Below, piece by piece: positions 18,183 to 27,394 of a stretch of DNA of 56,912 nt (the stretch's first letter is position 1; every line of letters begins with the position of its first letter). The stretch covers positions 1 to 56,912 of the forward strand of contig BHEP01000015.1 of the NCBI GenBank assembly GCA_003851245.1, written 5' to 3'. The notes beneath the pieces were generated by a model, which was not told the origin of the DNA, did not search any database, and was given only the letters and a program-made list of their open reading frames with translations. The DNA comes from Bacteroidales bacterium (GTDB taxonomy: Bacteria > Bacteroidota > Bacteroidia > Bacteroidales > Azobacteroidaceae). The position numbers and the translations under genes were made by a program.

Positions 18183-19751
18183 ATGAAAAAAATAATAATA
18201 TTAACAAACATTGCCCTATTGCTCTTATTAGGTGCATGTAGTGAATCAGATTTCGACAGTAGATATGCCGACCCAGACAAAACCTCTTCAACATCGCCAG
18301 AAAAATTAATGACAGGGGTGTTCAAAGCAGGACATGAATATACTATGCCTTCATATTACCGCTATTTTACCTTTGAGACACAACAAATTGGGCGCTTTGC
18401 ACAAACTCTAGGATGGGTAAATAGTGCGGGTATGTATCAGGGAATGGGAGAATCTTACAACGACTCTCGCTGGACCAATTTTTATAAGATGCTAACACAG
18501 TATAGGAAGTTGGAAAATTTGTTTGTCAACTATTCCGAAAAAGAAAAACAAGACAATGAGATATTCTTGCTCTGTGCCAGAATATTCGTATACGATCATT
18601 TGCAGCAGATGGTAGATATTTGGGGCGATATGCCTTTTAAGGAGGCTTGTTTTTTACCTTTAACGGGAGTTGTAGAAACATCCTACCCCTCATACGACAG
18701 AGACACTGATCTGTATAAAACTATGCTCGATGATTTGAAAGCAATCAATGCCTCAATGTCGACTATGAATTTGTCGGGTTTGGCCTCTATTCAAATGAAC
18801 CAGCAAGATTATATCAATGGAGGAAATCCTGCTCTGTGGAGAAAATATTGCAATTCATTGCGTCTGCGCGTAGCCGCTCGCGTATCAGACCAAGGCTCTT
18901 TGACTTCCGAAGGACGTGCAGCAATAAAAGAAATGTTGGAAAGTCCTGCATTGTATCCTGTTATCGACAATAACAGCGAAAACGTACTCATCGTGCCAAA
19001 ATCTCCAGATCTTGAGGTAAAGGACTGGATAAGACAGGGTTTTGAATCTTGGGCAGGATCGTGCAATAGGGCCTCCAAAATTATGATTGATGAGTTGACT
19101 GGCGACCCACGCTTGGAAATTCTTTTCGACAAAAATACCGAAGGCGATTATGTAGGCATAGATCCATTGATGGTTTCTACCGATCAGCAAAAGCTTTTTG
19201 AACGACCTACGGCAGAAGGAGGTAATTTCTTTTCGGCAGTAGATTCTGCTACATTTAGCAGAAACGAATCATTTCCTGGCATAGCTATGACGGCTGCTGA
19301 AGTAGATTTTATAAAAGCCGAGGCCTACCTCAAATGGGGCGCTGGTGGAGATGCGCAGGGAGCATTTGAGTCGGCAGTCACTAAATCTATTGAGTTTTAT
19401 TACTACCTCAATAGCCTTGGAGGGTATCGCAGGCCAATAGCAGCACCCGATTCCAGCACCCTTGCTACATTTGCCACAAGCAAATGGAATGCATATGGAT
19501 CGAAAGAAGAGGCGGTGGCTACACAAAAATGGCTGCACTTCGGTAATATTCAAATGGTGCAAGCATGGAATGAGATTCGTAAAACAAATTATCCTACTCT
19601 TGGATTTACATTGGATATAGGTTCTTTAGATTGCCCTAGCCCTCCACTGCGACTAAGATATACAACCAACGAGAAGAGTTACAATTTTGAGAAATACAAA
19701 GAAGTTCAGGCAAAAGACTCCTATTATGAGAAGCCGTTTTGGGCAAAATGA
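18183..19751 (+). CDS. SusD/RagB-family nutrient-binding lipoprotein (SusD-like_2)
   Basis: This 522-residue protein begins with a lipoprotein signal (LLLLLGAC, Cys19) and an acidic stretch after the Cys (SESDFDSR). Both are usual for surface-exposed Bacteroidota lipoproteins. The body is mostly helical with tetratricopeptide-like segments. It matches the SusD-like_2 branch (PF12771), with text such as DPDKTSSTSPEKLMTGVF and MTAAEVDFIKAEAYLKWG. It would cap the neighbouring SusC barrel and capture its ligand. No glycosidase, peptidase or regulator follows, because a bidirectional terminator comes next. The substrate is therefore unknown. Unlike its partner the gene looks fully intact. Confidence 0.92.
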   Translation: MKKIIILTNIALLLLLGACSESDFDSRYADPDKTSSTSPEKLMTGVFKAGHEYTMPSYYRYFTFETQQIGRFAQTLGWVNSAGMYQGMGESYNDSRWTNFYKMLTQYRKLENLFVNYSEKEKQDNEIFLLCARIFVYDHLQQMVDIWGDMPFKEACFLPLTGVVETSYPSYDRDTDLYKTMLDDLKAINASMSTMNLSGLASIQMNQQDYINGGNPALWRKYCNSLRLRVAARVSDQGSLTSEGRAAIKEMLESPALYPVIDNNSENVLIVPKSPDLEVKDWIRQGFESWAGSCNRASKIMIDELTGDPRLEILFDKNTEGDYVGIDPLMVSTDQQKLFERPTAEGGNFFSAVDSATFSRNESFPGIAMTAAEVDFIKAEAYLKWGAGGDAQGAFESAVTKSIEFYYYLNSLGGYRRPIAAPDSSTLATFATSKWNAYGSKEEAVATQKWLHFGNIQMVQAWNEIRKTNYPTLGFTLDIGSLDCPSPPLRLRYTTNEKSYNFEKYKEVQAKDSYYEKPFWAK

Positions 19752-19792
19752 TACGCATGATATGATTAAATAGAAAAGTGTTTTTTTAAGCT

Positions 19793-19826
19793 AATAAAGC
19801 CTCCTGCAAATGCGGGAGGCTTTATT
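19793..19826. terminator. Bidirectional intrinsic terminator
   Basis: AATAAAGCCTCCTGCA and TGCGGGAGGCTTTATT pair over 16 bp (one T-G) with a 2-nt loop. It sits between the convergent susD and trkH genes and has T-rich and A-rich flanks, so it can stop both. Confidence 0.88.
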
Positions 19827-19843
19827 CGTTTAAAAGAAATATG

Positions 19844-21325
19844 CTACTCCTTCCAAAAGCCTGGTGTAAACAATACGAGCACCGTAAAAATCTCCAAGCG
19901 CCCCACCAGCATCAGAAAGGACATATACCACTTGCTTACGTCGCTTATGTTGGCAAAGTTTCCTGAGGGCCCATTTTGCCCCAATCCCGGCCCTGCATTG
20001 CTTATGGCAGTGACGGAGGCTCCCAGAGCCTCCTCGAGGTTTAGTCCCGTGAGGGAAAGAAAAAGCCAGCTAAGGAGTATGATGGATATGTATAGGAAAG
20101 AAAAGGCAACAATTTTCTGCACAACATTCATAGGCAGTGCCGATCCATTGACGCGTACGGGCATTATGGCGCGAGGGTGTATTTGCTTTCTAAATTCATT
20201 GATAGTATTTTTTGAGAGCACCACCAAGCGTATGGTTTTTAGACCCCCACTGGTAGAGCCTGCACAGCCGCAGACCATCATTAGGAAAACAAAAATAATG
20301 CTGTATGAATGCCCCCAGGCCACATAGTCGCCGGTTGCAAAGCCCGAACTGGAGATGATGGATACTACCTGAAACAGGGCGCTTCTGAGTGATGATAAGT
20401 GCCCTTGGGCAATATCGTCGCTCACCAATGTAACAGTAAGAATTAGGCTTACCACCACTACGATGGAGGTAAACCATCGAAGCTCCTCGTCTTTGAGTAC
20501 TTTTTTAAAATTTCCCTTGAAGAAAAAATATATAAGACTGAAATTAATAGATCCTATAAACATAAAGATAATAACTATATAGTCTACATATGCCGAGTTC
20601 CAATAGGATATGCTGCTTTGCTTGGTGGAGTATCCCCCTGTCGACATTGTTGTGAGGCTATGGCAGAGGGCATCAAACAGGCTCATGGGGCCTAAGTATA
20701 AGAGCACCACTAAAATACCTGTCAAGCCGGCATAAATTCCCCAGAGCCTTTTTGCTACCTGCCCTGCTCTAGGGCGGAACTTGTCGTGGGTGATTCCGGT
20801 AGTTTCTGCGTCAAAAAGCTGGGACGCTCCCCCTCCCAGAAGAGGCAAAAGGGCTAGGGAAAATACAATCATTCCCATTCCTCCAAGCCATTGGGTGAGG
20901 CTTCTCCAGAAAAGTAGTCCCTTGGGCAGGGCTTCGATGTCGGTGAGTATTGTTGATCCAGTGGTGGTGAGTCCCGACATAGTTTCAAAAAAAGCGTCTG
21001 CCAGAGAGGGTATGGCTCCGCTAATGTAGAAGGGTATGGTGCCAAAGCAGGCAAATGCCATCCAGGAGCCTGTCACCGTAATAAAGCCCTCCCTTTTGCC
21101 TATATTGTCTTTTTTTAGCGAAGATTTTGAAAAAGCTGAGCCCATATATAATAGCAAGATGCTAGTAGTAAGGCATATGCCTCCAGATATAATGAGATAC
21201 TCAAAAACCCATTCGTGGAAATAGAAGGAGATGGCAGCAGAGAGAAATATAAAGAGGGATTCTATGCCAAGGATTGATCCTATTACCCTTATTATAAATC
21301 GCCAATTGAGATTGAAACTTTTCAT
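19844..21325 (-). CDS. trkH: TrkH-family potassium uptake channel subunit
   Basis: This integral inner-membrane protein of 493 residues has about ten or more hydrophobic helices. Each of the four MPM repeats brings a pore loop: SGLTTTGSTILTDIEALPKG, LTTMSTGGYSTKQSSISYW, ISSSGFATGDYVAWG and AISNAGPGLG. The Gly residues in these loops line the K+ filter. With TrkA it forms the Trk potassium uptake system. The gene lies 17 bp downstream of trkA on the same strand, at the end of the dxs operon. The terminator at 19793 follows it. The ATG at 21325 gives a normal cytoplasmic N-terminus. Confidence 0.95.
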   Translation of the reverse strand: MKSFNLNWRFIIRVIGSILGIESLFIFLSAAISFYFHEWVFEYLIISGGICLTTSILLLYMGSAFSKSSLKKDNIGKREGFITVTGSWMAFACFGTIPFYISGAIPSLADAFFETMSGLTTTGSTILTDIEALPKGLLFWRSLTQWLGGMGMIVFSLALLPLLGGGASQLFDAETTGITHDKFRPRAGQVAKRLWGIYAGLTGILVVLLYLGPMSLFDALCHSLTTMSTGGYSTKQSSISYWNSAYVDYIVIIFMFIGSINFSLIYFFFKGNFKKVLKDEELRWFTSIVVVVSLILTVTLVSDDIAQGHLSSLRSALFQVVSIISSSGFATGDYVAWGHSYSIIFVFLMMVCGCAGSTSGGLKTIRLVVLSKNTINEFRKQIHPRAIMPVRVNGSALPMNVVQKIVAFSFLYISIILLSWLFLSLTGLNLEEALGASVTAISNAGPGLGQNGPSGNFANISDVSKWYMSFLMLVGRLEIFTVLVLFTPGFWKE

Positions 21326-21342
21326 TTAGACAGGACTTGTTT

Positions 21343-22677
21343 TTAGTTGAAATAATCTTCAATTTTGCGCAGGGCAGTTTCTAAGCAGAATACAACAACC
21401 TGATCGTAGGCTTCGATCTGAGTTTCCCCATTTATCATGGTGGCTTTCCCATTTCTGATGAGTCCTCCCAGGGTCATATCTTTGGGAAGATTTAGCTTGT
21501 TGACGGGTTTGCGTGTAACTTTAGATTTTGGCCGAGCTATCAATTCGGCAACATCGGCATCGGCAAAAGCCAAGCACTTTACATTAGATACATCGGCATC
21601 GAGCAAAAATCGGTACATGTGGCTTACGGCTATCAGTTTTTTGTTGATAACAGACCCTATATTTAGTTTCTCTGCCATTTGTATGTAGTCTAAATTCTCT
21701 ACCTGCGCCACCGTTTTTGGTACTCCCAAGCTCTTGGCGGCCACGCAGGCCAGTATGTTGGTCTCGGAGCTATCAGTCAATGCCACAAAGGCATCGCTGT
21801 CTTTGATGTTTTCTTGGATTAAGAGATCGGTGTCTCTTCCATCTCCATTGATTATCATTACATTATTGCCTATTTTTTCTGCCAGTTTATAGCTTTTGGA
21901 TTTACTGGTTTCCAATATTTTTATTCTTATATTGCTGGGAAGGTATTCCGAGAGTTTTACAGCAATGCGACTACCACCCATGATGGTTACTTTTTTTATT
22001 TCCACATTGGTTTTTCCGGTACATTGGCGAATGTTGTCGATATGTTCTTTTGTGGTTGAAAAATATAATATATCATCAGCTTTTATTTTGTCATCACCTC
22101 TAGGGATGATCGTTTCTCTATCTCTTTTGATGACAACGACGTGGTATATTTTATTGTCCTTCGACAGGTCGCTAAGATATTTGTCTACCACAGGTGCATT
22201 TTTGCGCACCTTCACCCCTATCAATATCAGTGCACCTCCGCATAGCTCCCACCACTGCCTAGTCCATGGCTTTTTTAGGGTGTTTACAATCTCTTGAGCG
22301 GCCAACATTTCGGGACATATGAGAGAATCTACACCCAATTTAGCAAAAAACTCGGTGTTTTTTTGCAAGAGATATTCCTTATTGCTTATTCGGGCAATGG
22401 TTTTGTGAGCTCCCATATTTGTTGCTAGCATACATGCAGTCATGTTTACCGACTCGTCGGGGGTAACGGCAATAAATATGTCGCAGGTGCTTACCCCCGC
22501 CTTGTTGAGGTCGCTCAGGGAGGTAGGATTGCCCTCGAGGCTCATTATTTCAATGTTTGCGGTAAATACCAAACGGCTTTCATCAGAATCCATCAATACA
22601 ATATCATGATCTTCTTTAGACAGCAGTTTTGCCAAGTGCGTTCCAACCTGCCCCGCTCCAACAATTAGGATTTTCAT
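21343..22677 (-). CDS. trkA: Trk potassium transport regulatory subunit TrkA
   Basis: This cytoplasmic protein of 444 residues is built of two RCK halves, each with an N-terminal Rossmann fold and a C-terminal TrkA_C domain. The first nucleotide-binding loop is intact (VGAGQVGTHLAKLL, residues 6-19). The second half has VTIMGGSRIAVKLSEYLPSN, where the glycine motif is degenerate, as is common for the second repeat. It binds NAD(H) or ATP and gates TrkH. It is cotranscribed with trkH downstream and lies about 60 bp after the membrane protein gene at 22739. Confidence 0.95.
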   Translation of the reverse strand: MKILIVGAGQVGTHLAKLLSKEDHDIVLMDSDESRLVFTANIEIMSLEGNPTSLSDLNKAGVSTCDIFIAVTPDESVNMTACMLATNMGAHKTIARISNKEYLLQKNTEFFAKLGVDSLICPEMLAAQEIVNTLKKPWTRQWWELCGGALILIGVKVRKNAPVVDKYLSDLSKDNKIYHVVVIKRDRETIIPRGDDKIKADDILYFSTTKEHIDNIRQCTGKTNVEIKKVTIMGGSRIAVKLSEYLPSNIRIKILETSKSKSYKLAEKIGNNVMIINGDGRDTDLLIQENIKDSDAFVALTDSSETNILACVAAKSLGVPKTVAQVENLDYIQMAEKLNIGSVINKKLIAVSHMYRFLLDADVSNVKCLAFADADVAELIARPKSKVTRKPVNKLNLPKDMTLGGLIRNGKATMINGETQIEAYDQVVVFCLETALRKIEDYFN

Positions 22678-22738
22678 CTTTATAGCTATGAATTTATATT
22701 TTTAATAAAACGAGAGACTCGTTTTTCTATTCTTGAAT

Positions 22739-23458
22739 TTACTGTAAGCTTAATGATAATTTTGCACCATAGCTGGGGCTAAAAATTTTGTTTCCTCCCA
22801 CATCAAAATTATTAAAACTGAGGTCGGGCTTGATCGATAGTTTGGATTTATTTCCCATATTCCAAGTCAGACTTTGTTTTTTGAAGTTAATGGAATTTGC
22901 AGATATAGGAGCATCTATCATCGACCATAGACTGTTGCCAAGTAATATTAGTCCGAAGAGCACAAAGCCTTCCGCAGAGCCACTATCTTCATAATGGCCG
23001 TTGCCATAGCTATAATAAGTGGTTCGAGGCAGGCAGGCAATCATGCCCACGAAGGAACCTAGGTGCACCCCAGTCATAAGGGCTCCCTTGGCATACTGCC
23101 CATTGTAGTATTGTCCACCTCCAGGAAGTAGTAGGGATAGAAGAAATGCCATGCCAGGTTCTTTCTTATTGAAAGAGGGTCTTACATATTGGAACTCTGT
23201 ATTTTTATTAAACACATCTTTTTCGCCATTGGTATATTTTATCATAAATACATCACTAATGGGAATGGTGTACGTTGGTCCATGGGGGTTGGAAACTTTT
23301 TTGTACCAAATTTCATGTCTTCCTATCTCCTCGGTAATAACTTCTATTTCATCGCCAGAATTGAGCACCAATATGTCTTGAGCGAATAAATAGGGACTTG
23401 ATATGCTGAAAAAAAAGCATAAGAATACAATAAATTTTGTGCGTACTGTTTGTGTCAT
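22739..23458 (-). CDS. DUF5683-like membrane-associated hypothetical protein
   Basis: I choose the ATG at 23458 because MTQTVRTKFIVFLCFFFSIS is a clear signal peptide (cleavage near LFAQ). The upstream ATG at 23539 lies inside dxs and would add an unlikely leader. The mature protein opens with a small beta domain (NSGDEIEVITEEIGRHEIWY) found in other Bacteroidota exported proteins. It then has two hydrophobic segments around AFLLSLLLPGGGQYYNGQYA and SAEGFVLFGLILLGNSLWSM. The PGGGQYYN motif is that of the DUF5683 group. About 240 residues. Its start lies 5 bp from the dxs stop, so it is translated from the dxs-trkA-trkH message. The function is unknown. Confidence 0.75.
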   Translation of the reverse strand: MTQTVRTKFIVFLCFFFSISSPYLFAQDILVLNSGDEIEVITEEIGRHEIWYKKVSNPHGPTYTIPISDVFMIKYTNGEKDVFNKNTEFQYVRPSFNKKEPGMAFLLSLLLPGGGQYYNGQYAKGALMTGVHLGSFVGMIACLPRTTYYSYGNGHYEDSGSAEGFVLFGLILLGNSLWSMIDAPISANSINFKKQSLTWNMGNKSKLSIKPDLSFNNFDVGGNKIFSPSYGAKLSLSLQ

Positions 23459-23462
23459 GAAT

Positions 23463-25397
23463 TTAATATTTTTGTTTTTGTTTTGAATACAATATTGTAT
23501 TGACTTCCTCATATATGGACTGGTAGATGCTCTTTGCATCCATCTTGCATAATTCGTTTAATTCAGCACTAGTGCCATGTTCTATAAATTGATCGGGGAT
23601 TCCGATTTTTTTTATTCTTGGACAATACCCATTGGCAGACATAAATTCTATGACGGCAGTTCCAAGGCCTCCTGTAATCACTGCGTTTTCTACAGTGATG
23701 ATGGTTTTATATTTTTTACCCACTTCATGCAAGAGGTCTTCATCTATGGGTTTTAGGTAGATAATATCGTAGTGAGCTACTTCAATTCCATCTTTGCTAA
23801 GTTTGTCGGTAGCTTGTTTTACTTCCATTCCAATAGGGCCTATAGAGATTACTGCCAGATCGTTTCCATCTTTTATCTTCCTTCCCTTACCAGGGCTAAG
23901 AGTTTTCATTTTATTTTCCCACTCTATGAGGCTGCCCTTGCCTCGGGGGTATCGAATAACAAATACGCCGCGTCCTTTTTGGGCTCCAGTATACATAAGG
24001 TTTCTCAGGTCGTGCTCGTCCATGGGGGAGCATATTGTGAGGTTGGGAATACAGCGAAGGAACGCCAGATCGAAGGCCCCATGGTGTGTTGCCCCATCTT
24101 CACCTACTAGTCCGGCCCTGTCTAAGCACAGCACAATATCGAGTTTTTGTAGGGCAGCATCATGTATAATTTGGTCGTAGGCCCTTTGTGCAAATGAGGA
24201 ATATATATTGCAGAAAGGCAGCATACCCTCTTTGGCGAGTCCTGCAGAAAAGGTTACAGCATGCGCTTCGGCAATGCCTACATCAAAGGCTCTTTCAGGA
24301 ATTTTTTTCATCATGATGCCCATGGAGCATCCTGTAGGCATGGCGGGAGTTATACCCACAATTTTCTCGTTGGCTTTGGCCAGTTCTACAAGGGTATTTC
24401 CAAAAACATCTTGAAAAAGTGGGGCTTCGTTGGCCTTGCTTTTTGCTAAGCGCTCGCCCGTTTCTTTGTTGAATTTCCCAGGGGCATGCCATATTGTAGA
24501 CGATTCTTCGGCTAGCTTAAAGCCCTTTCCCTTAATGGTTTTTACATGAAGGAGTTTGGGCCCTTCCATCTCTTTTATGTCGTTTAGTACTTTTACCAAT
24601 CCATCCACATCGTGTCCGTCTACGGGACCAAAGTATCTGATATTAAATCCTTCAAACATATTGTGCTGCTTGGTCAATAAGGATTTTAGGCTGTTGTTGA
24701 AGCGCAATATGGCTCCCTTACTACCTTCTTCGATGATATTGTATTTTCTAAAAGCCTTGTAGAGCTTGTATCTTATGTTGTTGTATATCTGCGAAGTCGT
24801 TATGTTTACTAAGTACTGGCTGATTCCTCCCACATTGTCGTCAATAGCCATGTTGTTGTCATTGAGGATGATTAGTACATTGTTGGGTGCCGAACTTGCA
24901 TTATTGAGACCTTCAAAGGCCAGTCCTCCGGTCATAGATCCATCGCCTATTACGGCAACTATTTTTTTGTTTTTTTCGCCTTTCAGGCTTGAGGCTATTG
25001 CCATGCCTAGGGCCGCAGAAATTGCTGTGGAGGCATGGCCGGCAATAAAAGAATCGTACTCGCTTTCTTCGGGGTTGGGGAATCCACAGATACCACCAAG
25101 CTTGCGCAATGTTTGAAAAACGTTCTTTCGGCCAGTGAGAATTTTATGCCCGTATGCCTGATGACCTACGTCCCAAACGATTTTGTCGTAGGGAGTGTTG
25201 AGCACATAGTGAAGTGCTACCGTGAGCTCTATCGTTCCTAGGCTAGAGGCAAAATGCCCAGGGTTTTCAGCAAGAACATCAATAATGAATTGCCTCAATT
25301 CGGCGCATACCCTCTTGAGTTGCTCTGGCTTAAGAGCTCTCAAATCAATAGGATAATTGATGCTGTCGAGTAAATTATATTGTTTTATTTGAGTCAT
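23463..25397 (-). CDS. dxs: 1-deoxy-D-xylulose-5-phosphate synthase
   Basis: This is the first enzyme of the MEP isoprenoid pathway. It condenses pyruvate and glyceraldehyde 3-phosphate using thiamine diphosphate. The protein has about 644 residues. The N-terminal domain carries the Dxs signatures [18 protein letters not shown] and [15 protein letters not shown], with the ThDP/Mg2+ motif GDGSMTGG...NN. The middle transketolase domain has [18 protein letters not shown], where the Glu activates the cofactor, and [20 protein letters not shown]-terminal transketolase domain closes it. I take ATG 25397 ([13 protein letters not shown]), since a longer reading would need a TTG inside the promoter. 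It heads a conserved Bacteroidales grouping with trkA and trkH. Confidence 0.97.
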   Translation of the reverse strand: MTQIKQYNLLDSINYPIDLRALKPEQLKRVCAELRQFIIDVLAENPGHFASSLGTIELTVALHYVLNTPYDKIVWDVGHQAYGHKILTGRKNVFQTLRKLGGICGFPNPEESEYDSFIAGHASTAISAALGMAIASSLKGEKNKKIVAVIGDGSMTGGLAFEGLNNASSAPNNVLIILNDNNMAIDDNVGGISQYLVNITTSQIYNNIRYKLYKAFRKYNIIEEGSKGAILRFNNSLKSLLTKQHNMFEGFNIRYFGPVDGHDVDGLVKVLNDIKEMEGPKLLHVKTIKGKGFKLAEESSTIWHAPGKFNKETGERLAKSKANEAPLFQDVFGNTLVELAKANEKIVGITPAMPTGCSMGIMMKKIPERAFDVGIAEAHAVTFSAGLAKEGMLPFCNIYSSFAQRAYDQIIHDAALQKLDIVLCLDRAGLVGEDGATHHGAFDLAFLRCIPNLTICSPMDEHDLRNLMYTGAQKGRGVFVIRYPRGKGSLIEWENKMKTLSPGKGRKIKDGNDLAVISIGPIGMEVKQATDKLSKDGIEVAHYDIIYLKPIDEDLLHEVGKKYKTIITVENAVITGGLGTAVIEFMSANGYCPRIKKIGIPDQFIEHGTSAELNELCKMDAKSIYQSIYEEVNTILYSKQKQKY

Positions 25398-25415
25398 TTT
25401 TAAGAAATTCTTCGA

Positions 25416-25423
25416 CAAAGCTA
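25416..25423 (-). promoter_or_regulatory. -7 element for dxs operon
   Basis: On the minus strand TAGCTTTG matches TAnnTTTG and lies 18 bp before the dxs ATG at 25397. It rules out the longer TTG-initiated reading. No good -33 box is seen. Confidence 0.5.
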
Positions 25424-25559
25424 CATAATTACCGACATATAAATGTAATTTTACAATCTAAAAATGAGATTTTGATGAATAATGCTGCTTTAGTCGTCGA
25501 TAATTAGGATTTGCTAAGGATGTTTTTTTTATTTTAATTTGTGGTTTATACTCTTGTCT

Positions 25560-26510
25560 ATGGATTTTAGAACAAAATTGATTTTGCCTCCCTCTAAATA
25601 CAAAATACATCATAAAGATGCTATTCTTTTATTGGGCTCGTGCTTTATAGAAAACATGTCGGCTCGCCTGATGTCGGCGGGCTTTGGGGTCGATGTCAAT
25701 CCTTTTGGTATTGTATACAATCCATCGTCTATGGGGGAGCTCCTACGTTTTTTAATGAGCGAGGAGATGATGAAGGCGGAAGATCTATTCTTAAGTGAGG
25801 GTCTTTACCATAGTTTTTCTCATCATAGCGAGTTTTCAAATTTTAATATGGATAAGGCCCTTCAAAATATGAATTGCCGCTTACTTAATTCGCGTTTATT
25901 TCTCAAAAAAGCAGATGTCCTTATTATTACTTTTGGAACGGCCTATGCCTACAGTCTCAAATCTACAGGGAGTATGGTGTCTAATTGTCACAAATTGCCA
26001 GACAAGCTTTTTTATAGGAGGCGGCTTTCAATAGACGAAATTGTTGTTGAGTGGCAGGTTTTGTTGGCCTATATGCGTCGTATAAATCCGAATTTGCGCT
26101 GCCTGTTTACTGTAAGTCCTATACGTCACCTCAAGGATGGCTTGCATGAAAATAGCTTGAGCAAATCTACTCTGCTATTGGCTGTAGATGCCTTGGTGCA
26201 GGACAATGATTTCTGCACTTATTTTCCTGCCTACGAGATACTCTTGGACGATTTGCGCGATTATCGTTTTTATGCAGAAGATATGCTTCATCCCTCTGCT
26301 ATGGCAGTAGATTATATATGGAATATTTTTTCACAAAGCTTTTTCGACCAAGGGAGCTTGTCATTGATTTCGGAATGGGGGAGCCTGCAAAAACGCTTGC
26401 AGCATAGGTCTTTTAATCCCTATTCGCAGCAGCATAAGGAGTTTGTATTGGCTACAAAAAATAAGATAGAGGCTTTTTTGCAGAAAAACCCATCGTTTAA
26501 AAGAAAATAA
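25560..26510 (+). CDS. GSCFA-domain protein
   Basis: The family is named for a GSCFA motif near the N-terminus, here LLLGSCFIENMSARLMSAGF (Ser about residue 26). It adopts a GDSL/SGNH-like hydrolase fold, and the Ser is the presumed nucleophile. A later block with DALVQDNDFCTYFPAYEILL and YAEDMLHPSAMAVDYIW supplies the Asp-x-x-His pair (DMLHPS) expected of SGNH enzymes. The length (316) is normal for the family, whose substrate is not established. I use the ATG at 25560 (MDFRTKLILPPS), which fits the family start. An upstream ATG at 25539 adds seven hydrophobic residues. It converges on the radical SAM gene with a 10-bp gap. Confidence 0.88.
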   Translation: MDFRTKLILPPSKYKIHHKDAILLLGSCFIENMSARLMSAGFGVDVNPFGIVYNPSSMGELLRFLMSEEMMKAEDLFLSEGLYHSFSHHSEFSNFNMDKALQNMNCRLLNSRLFLKKADVLIITFGTAYAYSLKSTGSMVSNCHKLPDKLFYRRRLSIDEIVVEWQVLLAYMRRINPNLRCLFTVSPIRHLKDGLHENSLSKSTLLLAVDALVQDNDFCTYFPAYEILLDDLRDYRFYAEDMLHPSAMAVDYIWNIFSQSFFDQGSLSLISEWGSLQKRLQHRSFNPYSQQHKEFVLATKNKIEAFLQKNPSFKRK

Positions 26511-26520
26511 GCGAGTAGCT

Positions 26521-27291
26521 CTATCCTGCTACGCTTACCTCAAAGCCCTTATCCCTTAGAGTCTTTGCAATTTTTTCGAGCTCTGACAGAGAAGCTTTTT
26601 CCAAGGTCTTGCTAGGAGTTTCTCTGTCTATGGTATATATCATTACCTGCTTGGGCTTGATTTCTAAAATTAATTTTATCCAAGCCTCCACCTCCTGAGC
26701 CCCTGTATTGTCTACACTCTGTCCCAGATGCCTGCCTTTGAGGAATATTGTTTGTATGATGAGCTTCCCCTCAAATTTTTTGAGGTTTTTTGTCAGCTCC
26801 TTTATATTTAGCTCCTTAGAATTGGGCTGGTCTATGAGTTGCAGCTTGGAGTCTAGGGCTGTATCTAATTTTAGTATATTGTTGTCTACTTTCTTTAGTG
26901 CTTCAAAAACTGAGTCTTTATGTATGGTGCTAGCATTAGAGAGCACGCTTATTTTGGAGAATGGCGCATATTTGTCTCTAGTAGCGATAGTATCTTCAAT
27001 GATTTCGGCAAAATCGGGATGCAAAGTAGGCTCACCATTGCCAGCAAAGGTTAGTACGTCGGGCTTTATCCCTTCTTGCTGCATGCTTATAAGTTTTTTT
27101 TCCAAGGCCTCTTTTACTTCTGCTCTTGAGGGCAGTTTTGAGCTATTTTTTCCGTCGGCATTGAATCCACATTCGCAATATATGCAGTCGAAAGAGCACA
27201 GCTTACCATTGATAGGCAGGAGGTTGATGCCCAAAGAAACTCCTAGCCTGCGGCTCTTAATAGGTCCAAAGATGATGTCTTGAAATAGCAT
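26521..27291 (-). CDS. Radical SAM protein
   Basis: The protein has about 256 residues from the ATG at 27291. The first Cys cluster CSFDCIYCEC (Cys32, Cys36, Cys39) is the CxxxCxxC motif that binds the SAM-cleaving [4Fe-4S] cluster. It is preceded by FGPIKSRRLGVSLGINLLP, typical of a group of small radical SAM proteins related to pyruvate-formate-lyase activase-like enzymes. LTFAGNGEPTLHPDF (GGEP-like motif) and a barrel with SVLSNAST, LKLDTALD and IIQTIFLKG follow. No additional C-terminal cluster domain is present. The substrate is unknown. A -7 promoter element at 27341 lies inside the longer reading, which supports the start chosen. Confidence 0.88.
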   Translation of the reverse strand: MLFQDIIFGPIKSRRLGVSLGINLLPINGKLCSFDCIYCECGFNADGKNSSKLPSRAEVKEALEKKLISMQQEGIKPDVLTFAGNGEPTLHPDFAEIIEDTIATRDKYAPFSKISVLSNASTIHKDSVFEALKKVDNNILKLDTALDSKLQLIDQPNSKELNIKELTKNLKKFEGKLIIQTIFLKGRHLGQSVDNTGAQEVEAWIKLILEIKPKQVMIYTIDRETPSKTLEKASLSELEKIAKTLRDKGFEVSVAG

Positions 27292-27340
27292 AAAAAATAT
27301 TTTGTTGGTGGAAAGTCTATAAGTTTTATATTGTTGCCAA

Positions 27341-27348
27341 CAAAGGTA
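27341..27348 (-). promoter_or_regulatory. -7 element for radical SAM gene
   Basis: On the minus strand TACCTTTG matches the consensus. Transcription would begin near 27334, downstream of the alternative ATG at 27360 and upstream of the ATG at 27291. Confidence 0.5.
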
Positions 27349-27394
27349 GCTCAATTGCATGCAAATGACAAATAGAACTTGCTTTAATATTTCC

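Noticed and set aside
26708..27283. Plus-strand open frame of 191 codons opposite the radical SAM gene
   Set aside because: The radical SAM frame carries the full Cys motif and GGEP-like motif; the opposite frame has no domain and is Ser/Leu-rich.
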